DNA of 64,000 nt from Pyropia yezoensis. Its lineage: Eukaryota; Rhodophyta; Bangiophyceae; Bangiales; Bangiaceae. Location of the stretch: NCBI GenBank assembly GCA_009829735.1, contig CM020618.1:25207122-25271121 (forward strand), in the 5' to 3' direction. This document shows, one piece after another, positions 1 through 11,200 of the stretch. How positions within the stretch are numbered: position 1 is the first letter of the stretch; each line of letters opens with the position of its first letter. Under the pieces are notes generated by a model. The model saw only the letters and a list, made by a program, of their open reading frames with translations, did no database searches and had not been told where the DNA came from. A program made the translations under genes and the position numbers.

Positions 1-1303
1 TTCACCAGTGTTCCACGCGCTACGCACGTTTCGCAAATTCTTCTGGATCTTTTTCTTGTCGAGCCGGCGTCCTCCCTTCCCTTTCCACCCCCGGCACCCC
101 CCCTGCTTCCCTCCATCTCCCCTCTCCTGCTTCCCCGCACCCACGCTCTTCCTTTTCCGCTTACTCTTCTTGTCCATCACTCAGGTATGTACGGAGGATG
201 CCGTGGGTGGTGCATGTGGGTGGATCGGCTGGACCGAGCTGCTCTGGTGATGTACGTGGGTGTGTGCGCGGGGGGCTGCTCGCGCGGTGGTACGAGAGGG
301 CGTGTGGGAGGGTGGCAGTTGCCGTGGTGGTGGCGGTAGGAAGTCGATACACATGGGGGTGCCATACATGCACAGTTCCATGTCATGCGCTACATTGGCT
401 TGCATTTCCCTGCAACTGCGTTGCAATGGCTTGCAGTTATCTGCACTGTCCTGCATATTCACCAGTGTTCTACTCGCTACGCACGTTTCGCAAGTTCTTC
501 TGGATCTATTTCTTGTCGAGCTGGCGTCCTCCCTTCCCTTTCCACCCCCCGCAACCCCCCTGCTTCCCTACATCTCCCCTCTCCTCCTTCCCCACACCCA
601 CGCTCTTCCTTTTCCGCTTACTCTACTTGTCCATCACTCAGGTATGTGCGAAGGATGCCATGGGTGGTGCATGTGGGTGGATCGGCTGGACGGAGCTGCT
701 CTGGTGATGTACATGGGTGTGTGTGCGGGGGGCTGCTCGCGCGGTGGTACGAGAGGGCGTGTGGGAGGGTGGCAGTTGCCGTGGTGGTGGCGGTAGGAAG
801 TCGATACACATGAGGGTGCCATACATGCACAGTTCCATGTCATGCGCTACATTGGCTTGCATTTCCCTGCAACTGCGTTGCGTTGGCTTGCAGCTATCTG
901 CACTGTCTTGCATATTCACCAGTGTTCCACGCGCTACGCACGTTTCGCAAATTCTTCTGGATCTTTTTCTTGTCGAGCCGGCGTCCTCCCTTCCCTTTCC
1001 ACCCCCGGCACCCCCCCTGCTTCCCTCCATCTCCCCTCTCCTGCTTCCCCGCACCCACGCTCTTCCTTTTCCGCTTACTCTTCTTGTCCATCACTCAGGT
1101 ATGTACGGAGGATGCCGTGGGTGGTGCATGTGGGTGGATCGGCTGGACCGAGCTGCTCTGGTGATGTACGTGGGTGTGTGCGCGGGGGGCTGCTCGCGCG
1201 GTGGTACGAGAGGGCGTGTGGGAGGGTGGCAGTTGCCGTGGTGGTGACGGTAGGAAGTCGATACACATGGGGGTGCCATACATGCACAGGTCCATGTCAT
1301 GCA
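1..1303 (+). repeat. satellite array, 5' block (about 2.8 units of 457 bp)
   Basis: Three consecutive copies of one unit, with the landmark ttcaccagtgtt recurring about every 457 bp (near 1, 458 and 915). The unit holds a long pyrimidine stretch ending in CACTCAG, directly followed by GTATGT (near 184, 641 and 1098). These units differ from the block after 5207 by scattered substitutions and a slightly longer period. Many long reading frames cross the units in several frames because the unit length is close to a multiple of three; none resembles a protein and they are left out. The block is broken at 1303 by the LTR of element A and resumes after the N-gap. Confidence 0.95.
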
Positions 1304-1874
1304 TGTAGCATCCCTGGCCCCGACTCAGCGCCGACCCGGGACTACAACCAGAGGGCACCGGGTGCCAGAACACGCCCGCCGTGTGGTGATGGTTGGCGGC
1401 CGTGGCCCGTGCCCGGCACTGGGATGCGGTGGACGACGCTATCCACACGTGAGAGAGGGATTTCTGATGGGTTTTTGCATGCTTGTGAGGGACTTGATTT
1501 GAGAAAATTTGAGTGTGAGATTAGTGGGTGGGAATAGAATTATTAGTGATAGTGGCCCCCGACCTGACGAGGCTCGACTCTGATCGGGGCCACTCGGGGT
1601 TATGGGGGGGCTACCTGGCCAACGTGCCGAGGCTCCCCCAGATGCACGTTAAGAGGGACAGCGAGGCGCCCTTGGCCCGCGCCCTCAGAAAAAAGACAAC
1701 TGCGCGTTTGCTTTCCTCTTCCCCGTGTGCACCACCGTGCGTATCTGTTTGCTCTTCGAGCAGGCACGTGAGGCAACAGGCATGCCATTCTCGTAGTTCC
1801 CATTTCTATGTTACCTGTCCCTTTCCCCCGAGGAATATTGACACGTGTCTGAGTGGATCGAGTTCAATACCACA
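1304..1874 (+). repeat. 5' LTR of element A
   Basis: Starts TGTAGCATCC where the satellite sequence breaks off, and ends ...ACCACA four bases before the primer-binding site. The length is 571 bp. The start TGTAGCA is shared with element C. No partner LTR is visible, so the borders rest on TG...CA ends, the break in the satellite and the primer site. Confidence 0.7.
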
Positions 1875-1878
1875 TATT

Positions 1879-1896
1879 TGGTGGAGCAGCAGGGGA
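1879..1896 (+). other. primer-binding site, element A
   Basis: TGGTGGAGCAGCAGGGGA lies just after the LTR and starts with TGG, as expected for pairing with a tRNA 3' CCA end. The same 18 bases follow the LTRs of elements B (29032-29049, minus) and C (36868-36885). The matching tRNA could not be named. Confidence 0.85.
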
Positions 1897-2086
1897 TGAT
1901 TGGAGTGTTTGAGAAGAGACATTTGGGAGCAGCGGTTGGGTTGTTCCTGTTTTGTCTTTTTCTGTGGTGTGGGAATTATTTGCACCCGTTCACGGGAATC
2001 CCATTCCTGGCTCTCCAACCCCTCTCTTGTGGTCTGGCGATCTTTGGACACGCTGGCAACTGGACTGTGGTTGTCAAGAGACCAAC

Positions 2087-3846
2087 ATGGCTACCCTCCC
2101 TGGCACGACGGTGCCCGAAGGGGTAGACCCCGCGTCCCTTGACGCATCCCTGGTCACCGCGGGGGACGGTGGCCAACCCGGCGTTCCCCCTACGGGTGAA
2201 GCAGACCTGGGTGTGACATCCGGTAGGGGACTGGAGTCCACAGGCGGCCAAGCACCACCTGCTCCCGTTCCTCCGGCTGTTCCTCCTGTGGGAGCAACCC
2301 CGGGGTCAACGGCGTTTGAGTCCGCTCGCAGCAGACGTCTCCCTCCTGTCGGTTCTACTCCTCAACCTCCAGGGATAGCCCCTGGTGTTTTTACTCCTGG
2401 ACCCACACATGGCAGCTGGGTGTATACACCTTTTCCTGTGGGCACTAGCAGTGCCAGAGGCACCGCTGTAACTGGTTCTACGGGTCACCCTGAGACCTCG
2501 ACTCCTGGGACCGGCCAAGCTTTTCCTTCCCTTGCGTCCTATGGGGCGGGGAGCTCCAAGACCGGTAACCGGAGCAGCCGTAGGCGTCGGCGTCGTCGCC
2601 GTCGCTCTAGCACCAGCGAGACCAGTTCCTCCAGCTCTGAGGAGGGATATGATTGGGATGCATCTCCCGGTCCCACCCGGCGCAGGCTAGCCGAGTTTGA
2701 CCTCCCTGCCCACCAAGTGGGAGATGCCACCCTGAACAAGGTCACGTATTGGGGTAACTACCGGCTGGAGACCCAAGACCAAGGTTACACCCGGAAGATG
2801 GCCAAGAAGATGGCGTCCCTGAACCGGCGAATGCAGCCGAGCTTCGGGGGACATCCTAAGTTTTCCGGGAAGAGACCGGCACTTATCTTTGCCTTCCTGC
2901 GCAGGTTTGTCAAGGCATGCAATGACAACGATGCGTCCGAGGGCAAGGCTCTCTACCTCCTGGTTAACTTCATGACCGGAGAAGCGGAACAGCGGTTTGC
3001 ACAGGTTCTACCAGACTCTGCCGGACACATTGTCGGACGTACCGTCGCGAGTTATCCGGAGGCGGTCAACTGGCTCCTGTTCAACTACGCTGACGCGGAC
3101 TCTCTGCGTAAAGCAGTCGGCAGGCTGAACCGGGCAACCATGGAAAGACAAGAGACTCCAGAGGCGCTCGCCCGTCGTGTCCGGGAGATGAGCGATGCTT
3201 GTGGCAACGTTTACCCTGGGGACAGGCTCAAGATGATCTTCTCGGAAGGGCTTCCTGAATATCTTCAAATGGATGCGGAGAACTACAACCAGGAACATCA
3301 AGAACATACCTTCCAGCAGTTGATGGCCTATACCCAGGGCAAGTACCGGCAAGCCAGGGCCCTCCAAGCTCCCATGGTATCAACTCCCAAGCCGTTGTCG
3401 CGAGTTCGTCCCGGACCCGACAAGTATAAGGGAGGTGATTGCCCTGTACCGGTACTCACTGTTGGCGAGGCCTCACCCATGGGGTCAGGGGACAAGTGGG
3501 GCGGCTTCGTTTCTAAGGAGCAACCATCCCTGGTCGCCCCCAAGCAAGTCAAGAACCAGCGGTTCCGGTCTTGTTGGCTTTGCGAGAAGGAGGATCACAT
3601 GTCCTACCAGTGCCGACCATTCCAAAGGACCTCCAGGAGAAACTCAAGCGTCAATCACTGGTGTTTGCAAAGGCGGTCAACTGGGCTGACCGGCCGGCAC
3701 CCTCCAAGATGGACAAGACACAGGTACATGCAATCCGAGTGGCAACCTTACAGAGCATCACGGAGGCTCTGGCAAGGGAAGCTCCTACGGACTTCGACCT
3801 GGAGACCGAAACCTCTAAGGACTCCTCGGACCCGGGAAACGAGTAG
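2087..3846 (+). pseudogene. gag: gag of element A (frameshifted)
   Basis: The first ATG sits in a good context (AACATGG) 190 bases after the primer site; gag of element C also begins Met-Ala-Thr. The N-terminal third is Pro/Gly/Ser/Thr-rich and has a run of about ten arginines followed by an acidic/serine stretch (2575-2645). A capsid-like region with the family motif FLRRFVKAC follows. A complete CCHC zinc knuckle (C-x2-C-x4-H-x4-C, about 3570-3612) binds nucleic acid. Just after the knuckle the coding frame shifts by one base, and the rest continues in another frame to Gly-Asn-Glu-stop, the same ending as gag of B and C. This is the only one of the four gags here whose knuckle keeps all ligands. 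Confidence 0.8.
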
Positions 3847-4706
3847 GGGCAGGCCGCGCTCCCCAAGTGTCTTACCGAACCTCCAACGGGAGGGTACTTC
3901 TACCTGTTCTCCCCTTGCGTACCGGGAGAAAGGACGGCAGTTACCCGCTCAACCGGTAGCCGCCTGGACACCCTGTTTGTTCAAGGGGACATTGCTCGTC
4001 CTGCGTAAAGAAAACCTCATGATTAATGCTCGTATGCGTGTGGGGGATAGCCTCCCCCAAGCTGTTACGCCGGTGGTTGACACGGGAGCCGGACCAAGCG
4101 TCATCACTGAGAACCTGTTTCCTCCGGGCTGGCGTCGACATGCCTGGAGAGCGCCTACCCGGACCCATATCGTCGACGCTTCGGGTCAAACCCTACGACC
4201 GCTTGGCCGTCTTCCTGTCGCCATCTATGTCAACAATGAACCAATGCTTTTTCCCTTTCTAGTAGTCAAGACCCTATCAGTCCCCCTCATCCTAGGCTGG
4301 GACTTCCAGAAGCAGCATGTCAAAGAGCATCCTACCCGGAGAAGGGAAGGTCCAGTTCAACCATGGGTTTGTGTCACCGGTATTGGAGCATCTGGACGCC
4401 AAGGTTCGTGTAGCCAAGAGCAAGAGGGAACGCATCCCACCCTCTACCTTGACTCTCTTCAAACCGGTGCTCCTACCTCCTCGCTCGGAGACCAAGGTTC
4501 AAGTAACGACCCGGATTGCAGGTCAATGCCTGATCTACGGACGTAAGGAATTTCTGGCGAAACACCGGTTATACTTGGCCCACGGACATCACAAGAAGGT
4601 AGAAAGGCACACCCCGTTCTCGGTGCTAATCGTCAACGTGAGCCGGAAGCCAATAACCCTCGCCAAGGGCACCCGAGTTGGTACAGCAGAGCCTTACCGG
4701 GGATCC
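3847..4706 (+). pseudogene. pol: pol of element A, protease part, truncated by gap
   Basis: The frame after gag encodes a retropepsin-like aspartic protease with the active-site motif VVDTGAGPSVI (about 4079) and the later ILG motif near 4290, which normally closes the catalytic fold. Near 4318 the frame shifts by one base and the linker between protease and reverse transcriptase continues to the N-gap. No reverse transcriptase is seen. A real end of the element, rather than missing sequence, cannot be excluded. Confidence 0.75.
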
Positions 4707-5206
4707 NNNNNNNNNNNNNNNNNNNNNNNNNNNNNNNNNNNNNNNNNNNNNNNNNNNNNNNNNNNNNNNNNNNNNNNNNNNNNNNNNNNNNNNNNNNNNN
4801 NNNNNNNNNNNNNNNNNNNNNNNNNNNNNNNNNNNNNNNNNNNNNNNNNNNNNNNNNNNNNNNNNNNNNNNNNNNNNNNNNNNNNNNNNNNNNNNNNNNN
4901 NNNNNNNNNNNNNNNNNNNNNNNNNNNNNNNNNNNNNNNNNNNNNNNNNNNNNNNNNNNNNNNNNNNNNNNNNNNNNNNNNNNNNNNNNNNNNNNNNNNN
5001 NNNNNNNNNNNNNNNNNNNNNNNNNNNNNNNNNNNNNNNNNNNNNNNNNNNNNNNNNNNNNNNNNNNNNNNNNNNNNNNNNNNNNNNNNNNNNNNNNNNN
5101 NNNNNNNNNNNNNNNNNNNNNNNNNNNNNNNNNNNNNNNNNNNNNNNNNNNNNNNNNNNNNNNNNNNNNNNNNNNNNNNNNNNNNNNNNNNNNNNNNNNN
5201 NNNNNN
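4707..5206. other. assembly gap of exactly 500 N
   Basis: Five hundred unknown bases, a usual placeholder for a gap of unknown size. The left flank ends at GGATCC inside element A and the right flank is already satellite. The rest of element A and further satellite units may be missing here. Confidence 1.
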
Positions 5207-8200
5207 TGCGTTGGCTTGCAGCTATCTGCACTGTCTTGCATATTCACCAGTGTTCTACGCGCTACGCACGTTTCGCAAGTTCTTCTGGATCTTTTTCTTG
5301 TCGAGCTGGCGTCCTCCCTTCCCTTTCCACCCCCCGCACCCCCCGGCTTCCCTCCATCGCCTCTCCTGCTTCCCCGCACCCACGCTCTTCCTTTTCCGCT
5401 TACTCTTCTTGTCCATCACTCAGGTATGTACGGAGGATGCCATGGGTGGTGCATGTGGGTGGATCGGCTGGACGAGCTGCTCTGGTGATGTACGTGGGTG
5501 TGTGCGCGGGGGGCTGCTCGCGCGGTGGTACGAGAGGGCGTGTGGGAGGGTGGCAGTTGCCGTGGTGGTGGCGGTAGGAAGTCGATACACATGGGGTGCC
5601 ATACATGCACAGTTCCATGTCATGCGCTACATTGGCTTGCATTTCCCTGCAACTGCGTTGCGTTGGCTTGCAGCTATCTGCACTGTCTTGCATATTCACC
5701 AGTGTTCTACGCGCTACGCACGTTTCGCAAGTTCTTCTGGATCTTTTTCTTGTCGAGCTGGCGTCCTCCCTTCCCTTTCCACCCCCCGCACCCCCCCGGC
5801 TTCCCTCCATCGCCTCTCCTGCTTCCCCGCACCCACGCTCTTCCTTTTCCGCTTACTCTTCTTGTCCATCACTCAGGTATGTACGGAGGATGCCATGGGT
5901 GGTGCATGTGGGTGGATCGGCTGGACGAGCTGCTCTGGTGATGTACGTGGGTGTGTGCGCGGGGGGCTGCTCGCGCGGTGGTACGAGAGGGCGTGTGGGA
6001 GGGTGGCAGTTGCCGTGGTGGTGGCGGTAGGAAGTCGATACACATGGGGGTGCCATACATGCACAGTTCCATGTCATGCGCTACATTGGCTTGCATTTCC
6101 CTGCAACTGCGTTGCGTTGGCTTGCAGCTATCTGCACTGTCTTGCATATTCACCAGTGTTCTACGCGCTACGCACGTTTCGCAAGTTCTTCTGGATCTTT
6201 TTCTTGTCGAGCTGGCGTCCTCCCTTCCCTTTCCACCCCCGCACCCCCCCGGCTTCCCTCCATCGCCTCTCCTGCTTCCCCGCACCCACGCTCTTCCTTT
6301 TCCGCTTACTCTTCTTGTCCATCACTCAGGTATGTACGGAGGATGCCATGGGTGGTGCATGTGGGTGGATCGGCTGGATGGAGCTGCTCTGGTGATGTAC
6401 GTGGGTGTGTGCGCGGGGGCTGCTCGCGCGGTGGTACGAGAGGGCGTGTGGGAGGGTGGCAGTTGCCGTGGTGGTGGCGGTAGGAAGTCGATACACATGG
6501 GGGTGCCATACATGCACAGTTCCATGTCATGCGCTACATTGGCTTGCATTTCCCTGCAACTGCGTTGCGTTGGCTTGCAGCTATCTGCACTGTCTTGCAT
6601 ATTCACCAGTGTTCTACGCGCTACGCACGTTTCGCAAGTTCTTCTGGATCTTTTTCTTGTCGAGCTGGCGTCCCCTTCCCTTTCCACCCCCGCACCCCCC
6701 CGGCTTCCCTCCATCGCCTCTCCTGCTTCCCCGCACCCACGCTCTTCCTTTTCCGCTTACTCTTCTTGTCCATCACTCAGGTATGTACGGAGGATGCCAT
6801 GGGTGGTGCATGTGGGTGGATCGGCTGGATGGAGCTGCTCTGGTGATGTACGTGGGTGTGTGCGCGGGGGGCTGCTCGCGCGGTGGTACGAGAGGGCGTG
6901 TGGGAGGGTGGCAGTTGCCGTGGTGGTGGCGGTAGGAAGTCGATACACATGGGGGTGCCATACATGCACAGTTCCATGTCATGCGCTACATTGGCTTGCA
7001 TTTCCCTGCAACTGCGTTGCGTTGGCTTGCAGCTATCTGCACTGTCTTGCATATTCACCAGTGTTCTACGCGCTACGCACGTTTCGCAAGTTCTTCTGGA
7101 TCTTTTTCTTGTCGAGCTGGCGTCCTCCCTTCCCTTTCCACCCCCCGCACCCCCCCGGCTTCCCTCCATCGCCTCTCCTGCTTCCCCGCACCCACGCTCT
7201 TCCTTTTCCGCTTACTCTTCTTGTCCATCACTCAGGTATGTACGGAGGATGCCATGGGTGGTGCATGTGGGTGGATCGGCTGGACCGAGCTGCTCTGGTG
7301 ATGTACGTGGGTGTGTGCGCGGGGGGCTGCTCGCGCGGTGGTACGAGAGGGCGTGTGGGAGGGTGGCAGTTGCCGTGGTGGTGGCGGTAGGAAGTCGATA
7401 CACATGGGGGTGCCATACATGCACAGTTCCATGTCATGCGCTACATTGGCTTGCATTTCCCTGCAACTGCGTTGCGTTGGCTTGCAGCTATCTGCACTGT
7501 CTTGCATATTCACCAGTGTTCTACGCGCTACGCACGTTTTCGCAAGTTCTTCTGGATCTTTTTCTTGTCGAGCTGGCGTCCTCCCTTCCCTTTCCACCCC
7601 CGCACCCCCCCGGCTTCCCTCCATCGCCTCTCCTGCTTCCCCGCACCCACGCTCTTCCTTTTCCGCTTACTCTTCTTGTCCATCACTCAGGTATGTACGG
7701 AGGATGCCATGGGTGGTGCATGTGGGTGGATCGGCTGGACGGAGCTGCTCTGGTGATGTACGTGGGTGTGTGCGCGGGGGGCTGCTCGCGCGGTGGTACG
7801 AGAGGGCGTGTGGGAGGGTGGCAGTTGCCGTGGTGGTGGCGGTAGGAAGTCGATACACATGGGGGTGCCATACATGCACAGTTCCATGTCATGCGCTACA
7901 TTGGCTTGCATTTCCCTGCAACTGCGTTGCGTTGGCTTGCAGCTATCTGCACTGTCTTGCATATTCACCAGTGTTCTACGCGCTACGCACGTTTCGCAAG
8001 TTCTTCTGGATCTTTTTCTTGTCGAGCTGGCGTCCTCCCTTCCCTTTCCACCCCCGCACCCCCCCGGCTTCCCTCCATCGCCTCTCCTGCTTCCCCGCAC
8101 CCACGCTCTTCCTTTTCCGCTTACTCTTCTTGTCCATCACTCAGGTATGTACGGAGGATGCCATGGGTGGTGCATGTGGGTGGATCGGCTGGACCGAGCT

Positions 8201-11200
8201 GCTCTGGTGATGTACGTGGGTGTGTGCGCGGGGGGCTGCTCGCGCGGTGGTACGAGAGGGCGTTGGGAGGGTGGCAGTTGCCGTGGTGGTGGCGGTAGGA
8301 AGTCGATACACATGGGGGTGCCATACATGCACAGTTCCATGTCATGCGCTACATTGGCTTGCATTTCCCTGCAACTGCGTTGCGTTGGCTTGCAGCTATC
8401 TGCACTGTCTTGCATATTCACCAGTGTTCTACGCGCTACGCACGTTTCGCAAGTTCTTCTGGATTTTTCTTGTCGAGCTGGCGTCCTCCCTTCCCTTTCC
8501 ACCCCCGCACCCCCCGGCTTCCCTCCATCGCCTCTCCTGCTTCCCCGCACCCACGCTCTTCCTTTTCCGCTTACTCTTCTTGTCCATCACTCAGGTATGT
8601 ACGGAGGATGCCATGGGTGGTGCATGTGGGTGGATCGGCTGGATGGAGCTGCTCTGGTGATGTACGTGGGTGTGTGCGCGGGGGCTGCTCGCGCGGTGGT
8701 ACGAGAGGGCGTGTGGGAGGGTGGCAGTTGCCGTGGTGGTGGCGGTAGGAAGTCGATACACATGGGGGTGCCATACATGCACAGTTCCATGTCATGCGCT
8801 ACATTGGCTTGCATTTCCCTGCAACTGCGTTGCGTTGGCTTGCAGCTATCTGCACTGTCTTGCATATTCACCAGTGTTCTACGCGCTACGCACGTTTCGC
8901 AAGTTCTTCTGGATCTTTTTCTTGTCGAGCTGGCGTCCTCCCTTCCCTTTCCACCCCCCGCACCCCCCGGCTTCCCTCCATCGCCTCTCCTGCTTCCCCG
9001 CACCCACGCTCTTCCTTTTCCGCTTACTCTTCTTGTCCATCACTCAGGTATGTACGGAGGATGCCATGGGTGGTGCATGTGGGTGGATCGGCTGGACGAG
9101 CTGCTCTGGTGATGTACGTGGGTGTGTGCGCGGGGGGCTGCTCGCGCGGTGGTACGAGAGGGCGTGTGGGAGGGTGGCAGTTGCCGTGGTGGTGGCGGTA
9201 GGAAGTCGATACACATGGGGGTGCCATACATGCACAGTTCCATGTCATGCGCTACATTGGCTTGCATTTCCCTGCAACTGCGTTGCGTTGGCTTGCAGCT
9301 ATCTGCACTGTCTTGCATATTCACCAGTGTTCTACGCGCTACGCACGTTTCGCAAGTTCTTCTGGATCTTTTTCTTGTCGAGCTGGCGTCCTCCCTTCCC
9401 TTTCCACCCCCCGCACCCCCCGGCTTCCCTCCATCGCCTCTCCTGCTTCCCCGCACCCACGCTCTTCCTTTTCCGCTTACTCTTCTTGTCCATCACTCAG
9501 GTATGTACGGAGGATGCCATGGGTGGTGCATGTGGGTGGATCGGCTGGATGGAGCTGCTCTGGTGATGTACGTGGGGTGTGCGCGGGGGGCTGCTCGCGC
9601 GGTGGTACGAGAGGGCGTGTGGGAGGGTGGCAGTTGCCGTGGTGGTGGCGGTAGGAAGTCGATACACATGGGGGTGCCATACATGCACAGTTCCATGTCA
9701 TGCGCTACATTGGCTTGCATTTCCCTGCAACTGCGTTGCGTTGGCTTGCAGCTATCTGCACTGTCTTGCATATTCACCAGTGTTCTACGCGCTACGCACG
9801 TTTCGCAAGTTCTTCTGGATCTTTTTCTTGTCGAGCTGGCGTCCTCCCTTCCCTTTCCACCCCCGCACCCCCCCGGCTTCCCTCCATCGCCTCTCCTGCT
9901 TCCCCGCACCCACGCTCTTCCTTTTCCGCTTACTCTTCTTGTCCATCACTCAGGTATGTACGGAGGATGCCATGGGTGGTGCATGTGGGTGGATCGGCTG
10001 GACCAGCTGCTCTGGTGATGTACGTGGGTGTGTGCGCGGGGGGCTGCTCGCGCGGTGGTACGAGAGGGCGTGTGGGAGGGTGGCAGTTGCCGTGGTGGTG
10101 GCGGTAGGAAGTCGATACACATGGGGGTGCCATACATGCACAGTTCCATGTCATGCGCTACATTGGCTTGCATTTCCCTGCAACTGCGTTGCGTTGGCTT
10201 GCAGCTATCTGCACTGTCTTGCATATTCACCAGTGTTCTACGCGCTACGCACGTTTCGCAAGTTCTTCTGGATCTTTTTCTTGTCGAGCTGGCGTCCTCC
10301 CTTCCCTTTCCACCCCCCGCACCCCCCGGCTTCCCTCCATCGCCTCTCCTGCTTCCCCGCACCCACGCTCTTCCTTTTCCGCTTACTCTTCTTGTCCATC
10401 ACTCAGGTATGTACGGAGGATGCCATGGGTGGTGCATGTGGGTGGATCGGCTGGACGGAGCTGCTCTGGTGATGTACGTGGGTGTGTGCGCGGGGGGCTG
10501 CTCGCGCGGTGGTACGAGAGGGCGTGTGGGAGGGTGGCAGTTGCCGTGGTGGTGGCGGTAGGAAGTCGATACACATGGGGGTGCCATACATGCACAGTTC
10601 CATGTCATGCGCTACATTGGCTTGCATTTCCCTGCAACTGCGTTGCGTTGGCTTGCAGCTATCTGCACTGTCTTGCATATTCACCAGTGTTCTACGCGCT
10701 ACGCACGTTTCGCAAGTTCTTCTGGATCTTTTTCTTGTCGAGCTGGCGTCCTCCCTTCCCTTTCCACCCCCCGCACCCCCCGGCTTCCCTCCATCGCCTC
10801 TCCTGCTTCCCCGCACCCACGCTCTTCCTTTTCCGCTTACTCTTCTTGTCCATCACTCAGGTATGTACGGAGGATGCCATGGGTGGTGCATGTGGGTGGA
10901 TCGGCTGGATGGAGCTGCTCTGGTGATGTACGTGGGTGTGTGCGCGGGGGCTGCTCGCGCGGTGGTACGAGAGGGCGTGTGGGAGGGTGGCAGTTGCCGT
11001 GGTGGTGGCGGTAGGAAGTCGATACACATGGGGGTGCCATACATGCACAGTTCCATGTCATGCGCTACATTGGCTTGCATTTCCCTGCAACTGCGTTGCG
11101 TTGGCTTGCAGCTATCTGCACTGTCTTGCATATTCACCAGTGTTCTACGCGCTACGCACGTTTCGCAAGTTCTTCTGGATCTTTTTCTTGTCGAGCTGGC

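Larger units (their letters stand above)
1304..4706 (+). mobile_element. LTR retrotransposon A (Ty3/gypsy), 5' part
   Basis: A 5' LTR, primer-binding site, gag and protease are seen in order on the plus strand. The element is inserted inside a satellite unit and runs into the N-gap, so reverse transcriptase, RNase H, integrase and the 3' LTR are not seen. Primer site, LTR start, the GNE end of gag and the DTGAG protease place it in the same family as elements B and C. It carries at least two frameshifts (about 3612 and 4318), so it is decayed or poorly assembled. Confidence 0.85.
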
